A DNA stretch of 64,000 bases from Prosopocoilus inquinatus. Its lineage: Eukaryota; Arthropoda; Insecta; Coleoptera; Lucanidae. Location of the stretch: the NCBI GenBank assembly GCA_036172665.1, contig CM069870.1:41498001-41562000 (forward strand), written 5' to 3'. A program made the translations under genes and the position numbers. Positions 32,502 through 43,840 of the stretch are shown piece after piece (the stretch's first letter is position 1; each line of letters opens with the position of its first letter). Below the pieces are notes generated by a model. The model searched no databases, was not told where the DNA came from, and was given only the letters and a program-made list of their open reading frames with translations.

Positions 32502-33051
32502 CCCAGTATCACTGGAAGCTCCTTTCATAACTGTTCTATATAGCGTCCAGCATGGCGGGCCTGGTGTATATTACTACTGCACTATCATCTGTAACTCCGT
32601 CGTTGGTCCTATACATAAGGCGTCCGCTGATATACACCTCCCTCCGATTAAACATCAATAAGGCGACCTTTTTGTGTATACGCTTCCATATGATAAGCAA
32701 TGCAAGCTCCAGCAGTGTTGTCAATTTTAATAAGTTCTTAAATGGTAGGGGGGTACTTCAAGGTAACTCGTCGAAATTACGTCATGAAAATCTTTCAAAA
32801 TTTCTGAAAGTTTTCTTGAAACATAAAACTCATTTCTCCGTTTCATGATATTTAAACATGAAACTGACTTTTCGTTTCGTGAAATTTAAACACGAAACTG
32901 ACTTTTTTATATCCAAAAGTACCGCGTTACTCCAGATTTCTTAAAAAATAACGTTCGTAATCAATAGAAAGGCAACTAATATTTTCAGTTTCTCAGTGGA
33001 TCGTTAATGTGAAACACATGTTCGTCAGGACACAAATATTACGGTAATTAG

Positions 33052-33519
33052 CTACCTTAACTTGAAGGCTACCGCGGCCGTCGTCCGCTGTTGAATTCCT
33101 GGCTTCCGCTTGGAACCGCGTCTCTTGCCGGATTTCGTTTTCCATTGCAGAAGAACTTCCTCAAGGCTGCTGCTGCTGCTGCTGCTGGTAGTCTTGCTGC
33201 TGCTTCTTGTAAGTCGTTGAGACTGAGTTGGTACGTCTGCAGTCGTGGTATTTATAGTGGTCGATGGCGGCAGCGGGGTGAAACGGTGGGCGGGGATTGG
33301 TCTGTTGGTGCGTGACGAGCCATTAATGAGATGTTTCCATGTATTGTGAAGGTAGAAGCCATTATCACGGTTCAGGTTATTGGAGTGTTTGAAAATTTCT
33401 ATAGATTCATGGATTTTCCGGTTAAACAAATGAGACGAGCGGGCTAGGAGTTTTGTGTCGGAAAATTGGATCTGGTGGCCGGTTTCTAGTTTGTGTTCAA
33501 TTGAACCCGTTGCGCCCAT
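33052..33519 (-). pseudogene. Penelope-like C-terminus, unit 2
   Basis: Copy of the unit-1 fragment; the differences in the frame lie in the last few codons, downstream of the recognisable domain. An inverted 3'-region copy follows at 33520-33709. Confidence 0.8.
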
Positions 33520-33598
33520 CGACCACTATAAATACGACGACAGCGGACATACCAACTCAGTATCAACGACTTACAAGAAACAGCAGCAAGACCACCTG

Positions 33599-33660
33599 CA
33601 GCAGCAGCCCTGAGCAAGTTCTTCTGCTATGTAGAACGAAACGTTGGTAGTAGAAGAAAT
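33599..33660 (+). ncRNA. Penelope-type hammerhead, broken (unit 2)
   Basis: Identical to unit 1, with CTGAGCA instead of CTGAGGA, so predicted inactive. Confidence 0.6.
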
Positions 33661-33838
33661 CCGAGAAGAGACGCGGTTCCAACCGGAAGCCAGGAATTCA
33701 ACGGTAAGTAGCTAGATATAGATTAAGCTCGGGATTTCAAGTTTTCTAATGACAGTCTCTTTCTGGAAATAAATGATCACCATAAAGACAACTGTATTAT
33801 TAGAGACAACTTCAATTATAAGATTACAAAATTTTGTT

Positions 33839-33979
33839 GCAAATCATTTTTTATTACAGAGGATCTTTCGAACATCCTCTATAGCTGTTTCAGTCCTATT
33901 TGGGTCCTCGCTAGCAGAAGCAATGTCAAGTTAGAAAACGATCGCAGGATGTTGCTAATATTAAGTTGATAACATTGCC
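33839..33979 (-). mobile_element. Diverged retrozyme fragment (unit 2)
   Basis: Copy of the fragment at 29785-29925 carried along in the duplicated unit. Confidence 0.55.
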
Positions 33980-35085
33980 TTAACGTAAAGCGAATAATCT
34001 GAATGAATCTGTTTAGTTATTTCTTTTTATTCTGAATGGCTTTCTTATAGAAATACTGAAAAATAGTGAGAGCATTTTACTCCACTAGAATGAAAAATGT
34101 ATTTTTCACAACACTTATGTACAAGTGTTTATTTTGTAAAATTGCCAAAAGAAAGTCATTCAGTATAAAATTATATAACTAAATAAAAATTCAAGTAGAC
34201 AAAAAAATCACTTTTTGTTGTGAAAATTGTTTTATTCGCGTTATATTACCGTAAGATAAATTCATCTAAACAATGTGAACCAAAAAGATAATTTCGTTTA
34301 TTGCTTCTTTAAGCGGAGTTACTCCAGCAATATTTTCCAGCAATAAATTGTAGGGATTGGTGTATGTGTGTTTATAGTGAACTTTACTGTTAACCACTTA
34401 CGGTACCAACAAGCCGAAGAGCCCTCGCTGTTCACCCTTGATATTTAGGTCGTGCACGATACCGCAATATCATCTCGATGTAAAACAAATGAATAGTTTT
34501 AAATGGAATCGTGCACGTCGAACATATGGACTGCTATTTGTCTTCGAAATGCAAAGTTCCATTTGTTTTATATCGAGGTATCAAGCGCGACCTAAATATC
34601 GAGGGTGAGCAACGCGGCTTCTTCGGCATATTTGCACCTTTACACATTATAAATATTGTGTAAAGGGACCACATAAAAAGGCATAACGGACTACGTAACT
34701 TTTTTATTAGAGACTCTGCCACTTCAATACTTTGCAGGTAACTTTTAGGAAGCAACTGAAAAGACAATCCGAGCAAAAAATTGTTTTAAAAAGTAGTTTT
34801 GTAGGGGTAGCTTTAATACGTTAGTCCTAACTTTTCAGTTTACACATTTCGTCAAAAATTTGTGAAAGAAATATTCTTATTATAGATTATTTGGCACAAA
34901 AAAGGTTCAGATTCAACTCAATTTTGGAGTAATTGAGGTTTAAAAGTTCGCATGCACCTATTACATAATGTTAAAACATAAAATTTATCAATTTCTTATT
35001 GTTCACTTTGTATAAAAAGGTGACCTTATTTTTAGATGTTCTATCACCCTGAAAATATCGGGAGATATTTCTAAACGACCGTATA

Positions 35086-35832
35086 CAGGGAAGGGCAAAA
35101 GTATGGAACCGGCTTATTATTTCGAAAACTGTTTGACGTATCTGTTTAAAATTTGGTGTGTGATTCAGGGTCAATAAGATTTCAGACATCATCAGTTTAT
35201 TTCAATTGTCTATCGGCTCTTGTTTCTGAGGTCCAACGCCTACTTGATTTTTTTTAAATGACAACCTGCTTATTTTTTTTCCTTTATTTAATAGTTCGTT
35301 TAATTTTCTAAACGACCATATAAAAATAATTATCAATTACATAAGAAAATTTTCGAGAAAAAAACATTTGAATGAAAAAGTTAGGAAAAATGGTTAATTG
35401 TTTGATATTCGACAAAAAATATAGTTTTAACAAAAAAACTGTAAAACCACAAGATTATGGGCTGTTTTTAAGATAGAACTAAAGAAAAATTTAATAAAAA
35501 TTGCCTTAAAAACAAGAAAACAAATACTAAATATCAGCGTAAACCATCTTTTCTAACTTTTTCATTCAAACATTATTTCCTAGAAACTTTCTTATGCAAT
35601 AGATAAATATTTTTATGTGGTCGTGTAAAGAATTAAACGAACTATTAAATAGAGGAAAAAAATCAGCAGGTTGTTATTTAAGAAAAACCAAGTAGGCGTT
35701 GGATCTCAGAAACAAGAGCAGATAAACAATTGAAACAATCGGTAATGTAGGTCCTATTGACTCTGAGTCACATACCAAATTTCAAATAGATACGTCAAAC
35801 AGTTTTCGGTTCCATACTTTTGCCCTACCCTG
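35086..35832. mobile_element. Long-TIR element, unit 2
   Basis: Copy of 31032-31778 within the duplicated unit, with TA at both ends. Confidence 0.75.
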
Positions 35833-36510
35833 TATAAATCTATACAGTGTCAATTAACCTAAAGCAATTATTATTCCTAGTTTAAAAACATGCTATTGAT
35901 ACTATAAACCAATAAACATACTTCATTTTTCTCGTTTTCATTACACTTGTAATGTCGGTGATAACGGATTGCACCATTACCTTTCATTCTTTTGAGCGGA
36001 ATTTGCGACTGTAAAAGCATACTAAAAAATGTTACGTAGCATGTACAGTTGTAACGTAACATATTTTATAAAAAGTAAATTTTACTTACGTATTCTTCAG
36101 GAAAATAATGACCACTCTCGTCCATGTTGTCTATCAAACCTATAACAGACTACGAATTTTTTTCGAGCGGGAATCACAGAAGCATATTTAAATAGGATTA
36201 CAGTGTTGACAAATTTACTGGACGCTCTATTGCACTTAAGTGAAAGTTGTATATCTGCAGTTCTATATACGAAAATGATACTAGCGCCACCAGTGGATAT
36301 ACGCTGGAACTAAAAATATACGACTGTTTCCATTTGATCATCATTCGGCCGTCCAGAAAAATTTTGCCAAATGACAGGTAGAGGTCCTAGGAGTCCCCAA
36401 AAATTTTTTTTGCATGGGATACAATCGAGCGTCCGTATACGGACGCTCAATTACGGGGGACGCCCAAGTGATAGCTAATTGACAATATAGAGACGCCCAA
36501 ATGATAGCGG

Positions 36511-36514
<4 letters not shown>

Positions 36515-36562
<48 letters not shown>
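36515..36562. repeat. (TA)n tract 3
   Basis: The longest TA run in the window, between units 2 and 3. Confidence 0.95.
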
Positions 36563-36567
<5 letters not shown>

Positions 36568-37117
36568 CCCAGTATCACTGGAAGCTCCTTTCATAACTGT
36601 TCTATATAGCGTCCAGCATGGCGGGCCTGGTGTATATTACTACTGCACTATCATCTGTAACTCCGTCGTTGGTCCTATACATAAGGCGTCCGCTGATATA
36701 CACCTCCCTCCGATTAAACATCAATAAGGCGACCTTTTTGTGTATACGCTTCCATATGATAAGCAATGCAAGCTCCAGCAGTGTTGTCAATTTTAATAAG
36801 TTCTTAAATGGTAGGGGGGTACTTCAAGGTAACTCGTCGAAATTACGTCATGAAAATCTTTCAAAATTTCTGAAAGTTTTCTTGAAACATAAAACTCATT
36901 TCTCCGTTTCATGATATTTAAACATGAAACTGACTTTTCGTTTCGTGAAATTTAAACACGAAACTGACTTTTTTATATCCAAAAGTACCGCGTTACTCCA
37001 GATTTCTTAAAAAATAACGTTCGTAATCAATAGAAAGGCAACTAATATTTTCAGTTTCTCAGTGGATCGTTAATGTGAAACACATGTTCGTCAGGACACA
37101 AATATTACGGTAATTAG

Positions 37118-37576
37118 CTACCTTAACTTGAAGGCTACCGCGGCCGTCGTCCGCTGTTGAATTCCTGGCTTCCGCTTGGAACCGCGTCTCTTGCCGGATT
37201 TCGTTTTCCATTGCAGAAGAACTTCCTCAAGGCTGCTGCTGCTGGTAGTCTTGCTGCTGCTTCTTGTAAGTCGTTGAGACTGAGTTGGTACGTCTGCAGT
37301 CGTGGTATTTATAGTGGTCGATGGCGGCAGCGGGGTGAAACGGTGGGCGGGGATTGGTCTGTTGGTGCGTGACGAGCCGTTAATGAGATGTTTCCATGTA
37401 TTGTGAAGGTAGAAGCCATTATCACGGTTCAGGTTATTGGAGTGTTTGAAAATTTCTATAGATTCATGGATTTTCCGGTTAAACAAATGAGACGAGCGGG
37501 CTAGGAGTTTTGTGTCGGAAAATTGGATCTGGTGGCCGGTTTCTAGTTTGTGTTCAATTGAACCCGTTGCGCCCAT
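37118..37576 (-). pseudogene. Penelope-like C-terminus, unit 3
   Basis: Same fragment as units 1 and 2 with only four CTG repeats instead of seven in the Ser-rich downstream part. An inverted 3'-region copy follows at 37577-37760. Confidence 0.8.
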
Positions 37577-37649
37577 CGACCACTATAAATACGACGACAG
37601 CGGACATACCAACTCAGTATCAACGACTTACAAGAAACAGCAGCAAGAC

Positions 37650-37716
37650 CACCTGCAGCAGCAGCCCTGAGGAAGTTCTTCTGCTATGGAGAACGAAACG
37701 TCGGCAATAGAAGAAA
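37650..37716 (+). ncRNA. Penelope-type hammerhead, core intact (unit 3)
   Basis: The core reads CTGAGGA (37667-37673), one unpaired A, stem II GTTCT/AGAAC (37675-37679 with 37690-37694), GAAA (37695-37698) and self-complementary ACGT, with cleavage expected after GTC at 37702. Stem I starts GCC/GGC. Penelope-like elements are known to carry type I hammerheads with very short stem III, and this follows that plan. The minus-strand copies in all three units have a mismatched core (TTGAGGA). Confidence 0.65.
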
Positions 37717-37815
37717 TCCGAGAAGAGACGTGGTTCCAACCGGATGCCAGGAATTCAACGGTAAGTAGCTAATTATAGATTAAGCTCGGGATTTCAAGTT
37801 TTCTAATGGAAGGGA

Positions 37816-38564
37816 CAGGGAAGGGCAAAAGTATGGAACCGGCTTATTATTTCGAAAACTGTTTGACGTATCTGTTTAAAATTTGGTGTGTGATTCAGGG
37901 TCAATAAGATTTCAGACATCATCAGTTTATTTCAATTGTCTATCGGCTCTTGTTTCTGAGGTCCAACGCCTACTTGATTTTTTTTAAATGACAACCTGCT
38001 TATTTTTTTTCCTTTATTTAATAGTTCGTTTAATTTTCTAAACGACCATATAAAAATAATTATCAATTACATAAGAAAATTTTCGAGAAAAAAACATTTG
38101 AATGAAAAAGTTAGGAAAAATGGTTAATTGTTTGATATTCGACAAAAAATATAGTTTTAACAAAAAAACTGTAAAACCACAAGATTATGGGCTGTTTTTA
38201 AGATAGAACTAAAGAAAAATTTAATAAAAATTGCCTTAAAAACAAGAAAACAAATACTAAATATCAGCGTAAACCATCTTTTCTAACTTTTTCATTCAAA
38301 CATTATTTCCTAGAAACTTTCTTATGCAATAGACAAATATTTTTATGTGGTCGTGTAAAGAATTAAACGAACTATTAAATAGAGGAAAAAAAATCAGCAG
38401 GTTGTTATTTAAGAAAAACCAAGTAGGCGTTGGATCTCAGAAACAAGAGCAGATAAACAATTGAAACAAATTGGTAATGTAGGTCCTATTGACTCTGAAT
38501 CACATACCAAATTTCAAATAGATACGTCAAACAGTGTTCGGTTCCATACTTTTGCCCTACCCTG
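37816..38564. mobile_element. Long-TIR element, unit 3
   Basis: Copy of the element in units 1 and 2. The right end keeps TA; the left flank is a deletion junction. Confidence 0.75.
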
Positions 38565-39244
38565 TATAAATCTATACACTGTCAATTAACCTAAAGCAAT
38601 TATTATTCCTAGTTTAAAAACATGCTATTGATACTATAAACCAATAAACATACTTCATTTTTCTCGTTTTCATTACACTTGTAATGTCGGTGATAACGGA
38701 CGATTGCACCATCACCTTTCATTCTTTTGAGCGGAATTTGCGACTGTAAAAGCATACTAAAAAATGTTACGTAGCATGTACAGTTGTGACGTAACATATT
38801 TTATAAAAAGTAAATTTTACTTGCGTATTCTTCAGGAAAATAATGACCACTCTCGTCCATGTTGTCTATCAAACCCAACCGACTACGAATTTTTTTCGAG
38901 CGGGAATCACAAAAGCATGTTTAAATAGGATTACGGATTACAGTGTTGAATTTACTGGACGCTCTATTGCACTTAAGTGAAAGTTGTATATCTGCAGTTC
39001 TATATACGAAAATGATACTAGCGCCACCAGTGGATATACGCTGGAACTAAAAATATACGACTGCTTCCATTTGATCATCATTCGGCCGTTCAGAAAAATT
39101 TTCCCAAATGACAGGTAGAGGTTCTAGGAGTCCCCAAAATTTTTTTTGCATGGGATACAATCGAGCGTCCGTATACGGACTTACGGGAGACGCCCAAGTG
39201 ATGGCTAATTGACAATATAGAGACGCCCAAATGATAGCGGGATG

Positions 39245-39261
39245 TATATATATATATATAA
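39245..39261. repeat. (TA)n tract 4
   Basis: Short TA run closing unit 3, directly before the right arm of the enclosing element. Confidence 0.9.
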
Positions 39262-39357
39262 AGCGGCACATTGTAAAGTGACAATTCTCGAATTTTCATT
39301 GAATTTTTATTTCAAATGTTCGGCATCACCTAAAAAACTAGCCCCCAATTTTACAAA

Positions 39358-39508
39358 AATTGTTTAATCACTGATTAATTTAACAGCGTGATTAAAGCCT
39401 GTGATTGGTTGCGTGAAACAATATAATCGGTTGTTTCAAATCTATTGTTAACTTCATTCAATGACGTTCCTTAATCAGAGAATTAAATTAATCGCTGATT
39501 AACAATTT
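39358..39508. mobile_element. Small inverted-repeat element in the right arm
   Basis: TTAATCACTGATTAATTTAA on the left and TTAAATTAATCGCTGATTAA on the right are inverted. The ~150-bp piece has no counterpart in the left arm of the enclosing element, so it is a later insertion. Confidence 0.6.
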
Positions 39509-39879
39509 TTTTGCGAAATCCACGGTAATAGTTGTGACAATACACTTTCCTGAAATGTTCAAATTTTGTAAAAATTAATGTTAATGTTCCAATTTCGTAA
39601 AAAAAGTGCATTTGTGTACGAGAGAATCTTTTGATCTGAATACTTCAATTGAGAAAAAAATATTATGTAAGGTATTTTGTTAAAACATTATAACTCGAAA
39701 GCAAATTAAAATCGAATTACATTTGAGTTTTTTTTACTTATTTCTGCGTATACAATACATTCCTGAAGTTTGTTCCTCCCCACTCACCCTGTATAATTAT
39801 TGCAGTCAAACAAATTTAAGGAATCTGCAATACAAAATGCAACATATTTGTAAAAATTTCCGAAAATAATTTTAGGTCG

Positions 39880-40108
39880 CTCTACACGCACACGACCCTA
39901 TCTTCGGACCCTGCACAAAGAACAGCTTGCATAATACAATGGTGACTTGTTCAAGTACTGCGTCTCACTGTGCGGGCGTGAATTTAAATATATGAAATAC
40001 AAACCCAAGCAGCCATTGTATGCTTGTTTTTCCCAACATTCGTCTAGATCTGTCTCGAATCCTGCAAAACGCACTGTTTGCGTAGCATATTCGTGTATTG
40101 GCTCAATA
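39880..40108. other. Short GC-richer flank of mariner
   Basis: Contains GCGGGCGTGAATTTAAATAT, resembling GCGGGCGTGCACTTAAATGC on the other side of the mariner (41401 on). The two pieces may be target sequence split by, or copies around, the insertion. No gene. Confidence 0.3.
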
Positions 40109-41396
40109 CATGGGATGCTGGAAAAGGTTCTGAAAACGGCATGAAAAAACCCATATGAAATTTGGTAAACGGTATCATTGTTTTTCGAAGTATTCGCCTT
40201 TGACGTCAATACACTTTTTTGCGTACGCTCGAAACAATTTCTAAAGCACGTTTTCCGCTCTAAAGATGATACCTCAGAAACCAGTGTTCGGAATGTTTCA
40301 ACCGCTGCTTCAGCCGACGTAAATCGCTCACCACGCATTTTATTTTTGATATTTGGGAACAAAAAGAAATCATTAGGTGATAAATCAGGTGAATATGGAC
40401 AATGAGTCATTAATTCAACATTTTTGTTGGACAAAAAAATCAAATGTTTGACGGGCTGAGTGAGAGCTGGCGTTGTCATGATGGAGAATAATTCGTCGAT
40501 TTCGATTGTTTCTTCTTATTTGATCGATGACTTCCGGCAAACAAATTGTAGTATACCAATCAGCATTCACGGTTTTTCGATCCTCTAAAGCCACGGTTGC
40601 TACATGTCCAATTAAACCAAAGAAACAAGCAATCATTTGGTTCGCAGCACTGCGTGAACGGGCTTTTGTTGGTTTTGGTTCATTTTGAAATAACCAAATG
40701 GTAGATTATTGTTTACTTTCTGGCTCGTACGAATAGATCCACGTTTTGTCACCAGTAACGATGTTTACCGAATCTGAACGACCTCCATTGCATTTCTTGA
40801 GCATTTCTTCGCACCTTTTGACACGACCCTGCTTTTGCGCTTCTGTTAAATTGTGTGGGATCCAACGACTGCAAAGCTTTCGTACGTTCAAATGATCATG
40901 CAAAATCTGGTGTATTGCTTACATGTCAATGCGTAAGGATGCTTGAATCTCACGGTATGTCACATGTCAATCTCGCTCAAGCATTTCACGCACAGCATCT
41001 ACATTAGTGGCAACAACAGATGTTGATGGACGACCTTCACGAAATTCGTCACTGAGAGAGATACGTCCACGCTGGAACTCGGCAAACCAATTATAAACAC
41101 TGTTCTTTGATGGCGCTTCATCTCCAAAAGCCAAATGAAGCCGATCGAGGCATTGTTTCGGCGTTAGACCACATTTGAAATCGTAAAAAATCATTGCACG
41201 AAAATTTTCACGCGAGATTTCCATGTTTACACAAAATTACTTTTTCTCAAATGCTGTACAAACAAAACTAGTTCACTTGGATAGGAACTGGATTAGAATT
41301 ATAGGCGAAAAACGTCAAATTTTTCAAATATGACAGTTGATAAACGCTAACAATTCTAGACCTACTAGATTCCAGAAAATTTTCCAGCAGCCCACG
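40109..41396 (-). mobile_element. mariner element, full length but decayed
   Basis: 1,288 bp, the usual mariner size. Inverted ends: CATGGGATGCTGGAAAA on the left and TTTTCCAGCAGCCCACG on the right, with TA outside each. It carries one transposase on the minus strand with frameshifts. Confidence 0.88.
40165..41224 (-). pseudogene. mariner transposase (DD34D type), frameshifted
   Basis: The start MEISRENFRAMIFYDFKCGL at 41224 opens the N-terminal helix-turn-helix region (SKNSVYNWFAEFQRGRISLS). Then come NVRKLCSRWIPHNLTEAQKQ (a mariner linker 'WVPHxL' motif), NIVTGDKTWIYSYEPESKQ (first D), RRIILHHDNASSHSARQTFD (second D) and CPYSPDLSPNDFFLFPNIKN (third D). All three catalytic residues survive, but the frame changes at least three times (near 40970, 40700 and 40450). 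The protein end is near 40170; the long open frame beyond it runs out of the element. Confidence 0.9.
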
Positions 41397-41796
41397 TATG
41401 CGGGCGTGCACTTAAATGCATTGAACACAAACATGTGTGCATAAATTGTGAAGCGTGTGTCTCAACGTGCGCCCGGCCTTATAGTAAGCGAGATCCACAA
41501 GCTGGAAAAATTTGCAACAAAGGCGTTAATTTTTTTTAAACAGTGTATATGTCGCAGGAATTTTGAATAATCCGTATTTTTGCAAAAGACCGAGTTATTG
41601 CGGAATATGTGCACTATTCTGCAATTTTTTTTATTAAAAACCAGTAATTTTGCAAAATTCCCAAGCACATTCGTAATATTGAATACGAGTTGATGTTTAT
41701 GCAATCTTACTACAGGATTTTAGTAATTTTGCAAATATTGTAATGCCTATTTACTGTTTTACTTTATTAGTCAATTCTACTAGTAGAAACATTTTA
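41397..41796. other. Spacer
   Basis: No gene recognised. The minus frame at 41462-41704 has no known motif. Confidence 0.35.
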
Positions 41797-41974
41797 AGGC
41801 TCAATTCTTACACGCAGCGTGTCGCGTCGCGTCATTTTGCTGCCTCTAAAAGTTTTCATTGTTTTAAATGGAGTTATTCTCATTTGGCAGCATTTTATGT
41901 CAAAAAATTACATGTAAAAACATAGGAAGCAATATGACGTGACGTGACGCGCTGCCCAAGTGAGAATCGAGCCT
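41797..41974. mobile_element. Small inverted-repeat element D, copy 2
   Basis: The ends AGGCTCAATTCTTACACG and AGTGAGAATCGAGCCT are inverted. Internal GTCGCGTCATTTTGCTGCCT and TTACATGTAAAA match copy 1 at 21129-21302. Confidence 0.75.
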
Positions 41975-42710
41975 GATTTGGTTATTATGACAATAGGTTA
42001 CAATGGCGTTAATGTAAAACAAAAAAAAGAAGTTAAATGCTTCTTTGATGAATTAATCAAAATTTCTGCGACATATCCAAGATAATATTCCCAGCATGGA
42101 AATCTGCGTTCTTAAGTGAACCAACCCACAAAATTACAAAAATTTGTCATGTTGTATTAAAAAAATTAAAATTTAGAATTCTTTACATTAAACGACTGTT
42201 TCGCGCTTTGAATATTTTTATTTGGAGATGTAAGATTTTTTGACTACCATAGGAATATTTTGAAACAAGAATACTTTAATTATCAAATATGATATAAATG
42301 ACTGATTAATCGTATTCGATTGCTTTTCAGTTTTGATATCAAATAATGGTACTTCATTACTAAAAGATTTTAATTATGAAAATGACCTTTGACTTCACTC
42401 TACTGCGGAATAAGGTCAAGTATCGATCATGATTAGATTAGCTCATGATTGGTAATGCAAGATGCGTGTTAGCGTAAGGAATCTAACAGTACCCTGACAT
42501 CCTCTCGGAGAGCAGGTGCATGTAGTCCATCGCTTCTTTTAATATCTGGGGCGCCAGCCTGACAGGCGCTCGTTTGTTTTCAATTGAATCGCGTACATCT
42601 TCGACGTTCCTCTTTAAAACCAATAAAACACGTTTTTGATGTTTACCTATGTATTTATTGATATGTTCTGTTAGTCGGCGTGACATTTTTATTTTGTAAT
42701 GACTTCTGTA
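41975..42710. other. AT-rich spacer
   Basis: Nothing recognised. The end of the minus frame 42483-42917 lies here, but its first part is ribozyme-repeat sequence. Confidence 0.35.
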
Positions 42711-42724
42711 TTCAAATAAATAAA
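42711..42724. other. Left 14-bp target-site duplication
   Basis: TTCAAATAAATAAA, repeated exactly at 44333-44346 on the other side of the retrozyme array. Confidence 0.8.
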
Positions 42725-42770
42725 ATTTTAGAAAAAATTTGTGCAAATCGTTTTTGATTGCAGTGAGAAC

Positions 42771-42837
42771 CTCGAGCAGCCTCTGGACAGCTGTTTCAGC
42801 CCTGCTTGGGGCTTCTTCAGCAGAAACGTAGCTCGAC
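42771..42837 (-). ncRNA. Hammerhead ribozyme in inverted segment
   Basis: Minus-strand core CTGAAGA, AGCCC/GGGCT, GAAA, ACAGCTGT, GTC site, TCTG/CAGA and TCGAG/CTCGA: all intact. Confidence 0.82.
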
Positions 42838-43149
42838 ATTCCCACTGCAGACCAAAAACGACTTGCCCAATTTATTCGCAAATGCGATGTAAGAATGATG
42901 AACATATAAAATAGCAATCAAAAACGATTTGCACAAAATTTTTCTAAAATCTTTCATTATGCTTTGACAGCAAGCATGGCCGCCTTGCATGGGGGACTCA
43001 TTAGGAGCAAATCCCGCTTCAATTTGTCTATCCTACTGCAATGTTAGGTCAAAAAGCGATAGTAAGATGTCGCTATTTTATATGTTCATCATTCTTACAT
43101 CGCATTTGCGAATAAATTGGGCAAGTCGTTTTTGGTCTGCAGTGGGAAT

Positions 43150-43216
43150 GTCGAGCTACGTTTCTGCTGAAGAAGCCCCAAGCAGGGCTGAAACAGCTGT
43201 CCAGAGGCTGCTCGAG
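43150..43216 (+). ncRNA. Type I hammerhead ribozyme, monomer 1
   Basis: GTCGAG (outer stem I), loop, TCTG (inner stem I), CTGAAGA, AGCCC-CAAGCA-GGGCT (stem II and loop), GAAA, then ACAGCTGT, with cleavage after C43201. CAGA and CTCGA close stem I. Every residue of the CUGANGA...GAAA...UH consensus is present. ACAGCTGT is self-complementary, so stem III can also form between two ribozymes in a dimer. Confidence 0.88.
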
Positions 43217-43461
43217 GTTCTCACTGCAATCAAAAACGATTTGCACAAAATTTTTCTAAAATCTTTCATTATGCTTTGACAGCAAGCATGGCCGCCTTGC
43301 ATGGGGGACTCATTAGGAGCAAATCCCGCTTCAATTTGTCTATCCTACTGCAATGTTAGGTCAAAAAGCGATAGTAAGATGTCGCTATTTTATATGTTTA
43401 TCATTCTTACATCGCATTTGCGAATAAATTGGGCAAGTCGTTTTTGGTCTGCAGTGGGAAT

Positions 43462-43528
43462 GTCGAGCTACGTTTCTGCTGAAGAAGCCCCAAGCAGGGC
43501 TGAAACAGCTGTCCAGAGGCTGCTTGAG
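43462..43528 (+). ncRNA. Type I hammerhead ribozyme, monomer 2
   Basis: Same as monomer 1, except that the outer stem I 3' strand reads CTTGAG, giving one G-U pair. Confidence 0.87.
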
Positions 43529-43773
43529 GTTCTCACTGCAATCAAAAACGATTTGCACAAAATTTTTCTAAAATCTTTCATTATGCTTTGACAGCAAGCA
43601 TGGCCGCCTTGCATGGGGGACTCATTAGGAGCAAATCCCGCTTCAATTTGTCTATCCTACTGCAATGTTAGGTCAAAAAGCGATAGTAAGATGTCGCTAT
43701 TTTATATGTTCATCATTCTTACATCGCATTTGCGAATAAATTGGGCAAGTCGTTTTTGGTCTGCAGTGGGAAT

Positions 43774-43840
43774 GTCGAGCTACGTTTCTGCTGAAGAAGC
43801 CCCAAGCAGGGCTGAAACAGCTGTCCAGAGGCTGCTCGAG
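43774..43840 (+). ncRNA. Type I hammerhead ribozyme, monomer 3
   Basis: Identical in core and stems to monomer 1, 624 bp downstream of it. Confidence 0.88.

Larger units (their letters stand above)
32497..36514. repeat. 4-kb direct repeat, unit 2 (chimeric)
   Basis: Same layout as unit 1. Left of about 33115 its variants match unit 3 (GTCCAGCATGG, GGTAACTCGTCG, AATTACGTCATG, CCGCTGTTGAA). Right of about 33165 it matches unit 1 (seven CTG repeats, GAGCCATTAATG). It is therefore a hybrid of the other two, as produced by unequal crossing-over. Confidence 0.9.
36563..39244. repeat. 4-kb direct repeat, unit 3 (internally deleted)
   Basis: Collinear with unit 1 up to about 37807, then jumps straight to the long-TIR element at 37816 through a short filler (GAAGGGA). 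About 1.3 kb present in units 1 and 2 is missing. TA is absent before the long-TIR element here, so deletion rather than absence of insertion is the likelier explanation. The right part has more point differences than units 1 and 2 have between them. Confidence 0.88.
27968..39791. mobile_element. Large inverted-repeat element enclosing the 4-kb triplication
   Basis: The left arm (27968 to about 28240) and the right arm (about 39300-39791) are reverse complements. Shared landmarks are GAGTGGGGAGGAAC at the tips, AAACTTCAGGAATGTATTGT, TTTTAACAAAATACCTT and TTAGGTGA(C/T)GC. TA flanks both tips. The right arm is longer because it contains a small inverted-repeat element at 39358-39508. Everything between the arms is the triplicated unit and its (TA)n tracts, so the original element was probably under 1 kb and was expanded by insertion and duplication. 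Confidence 0.7.

Noticed and set aside
32287..36727. Open frames starting with alternating Tyr-Ile residues
   Set aside because: These are translations of the (TA)n tracts.
39898..40165. C-terminal extension of the mariner frame (about 90 residues)
   Set aside because: The reading frame continues past the mariner stop region and out through the left terminal repeat, so this part is not transposase.
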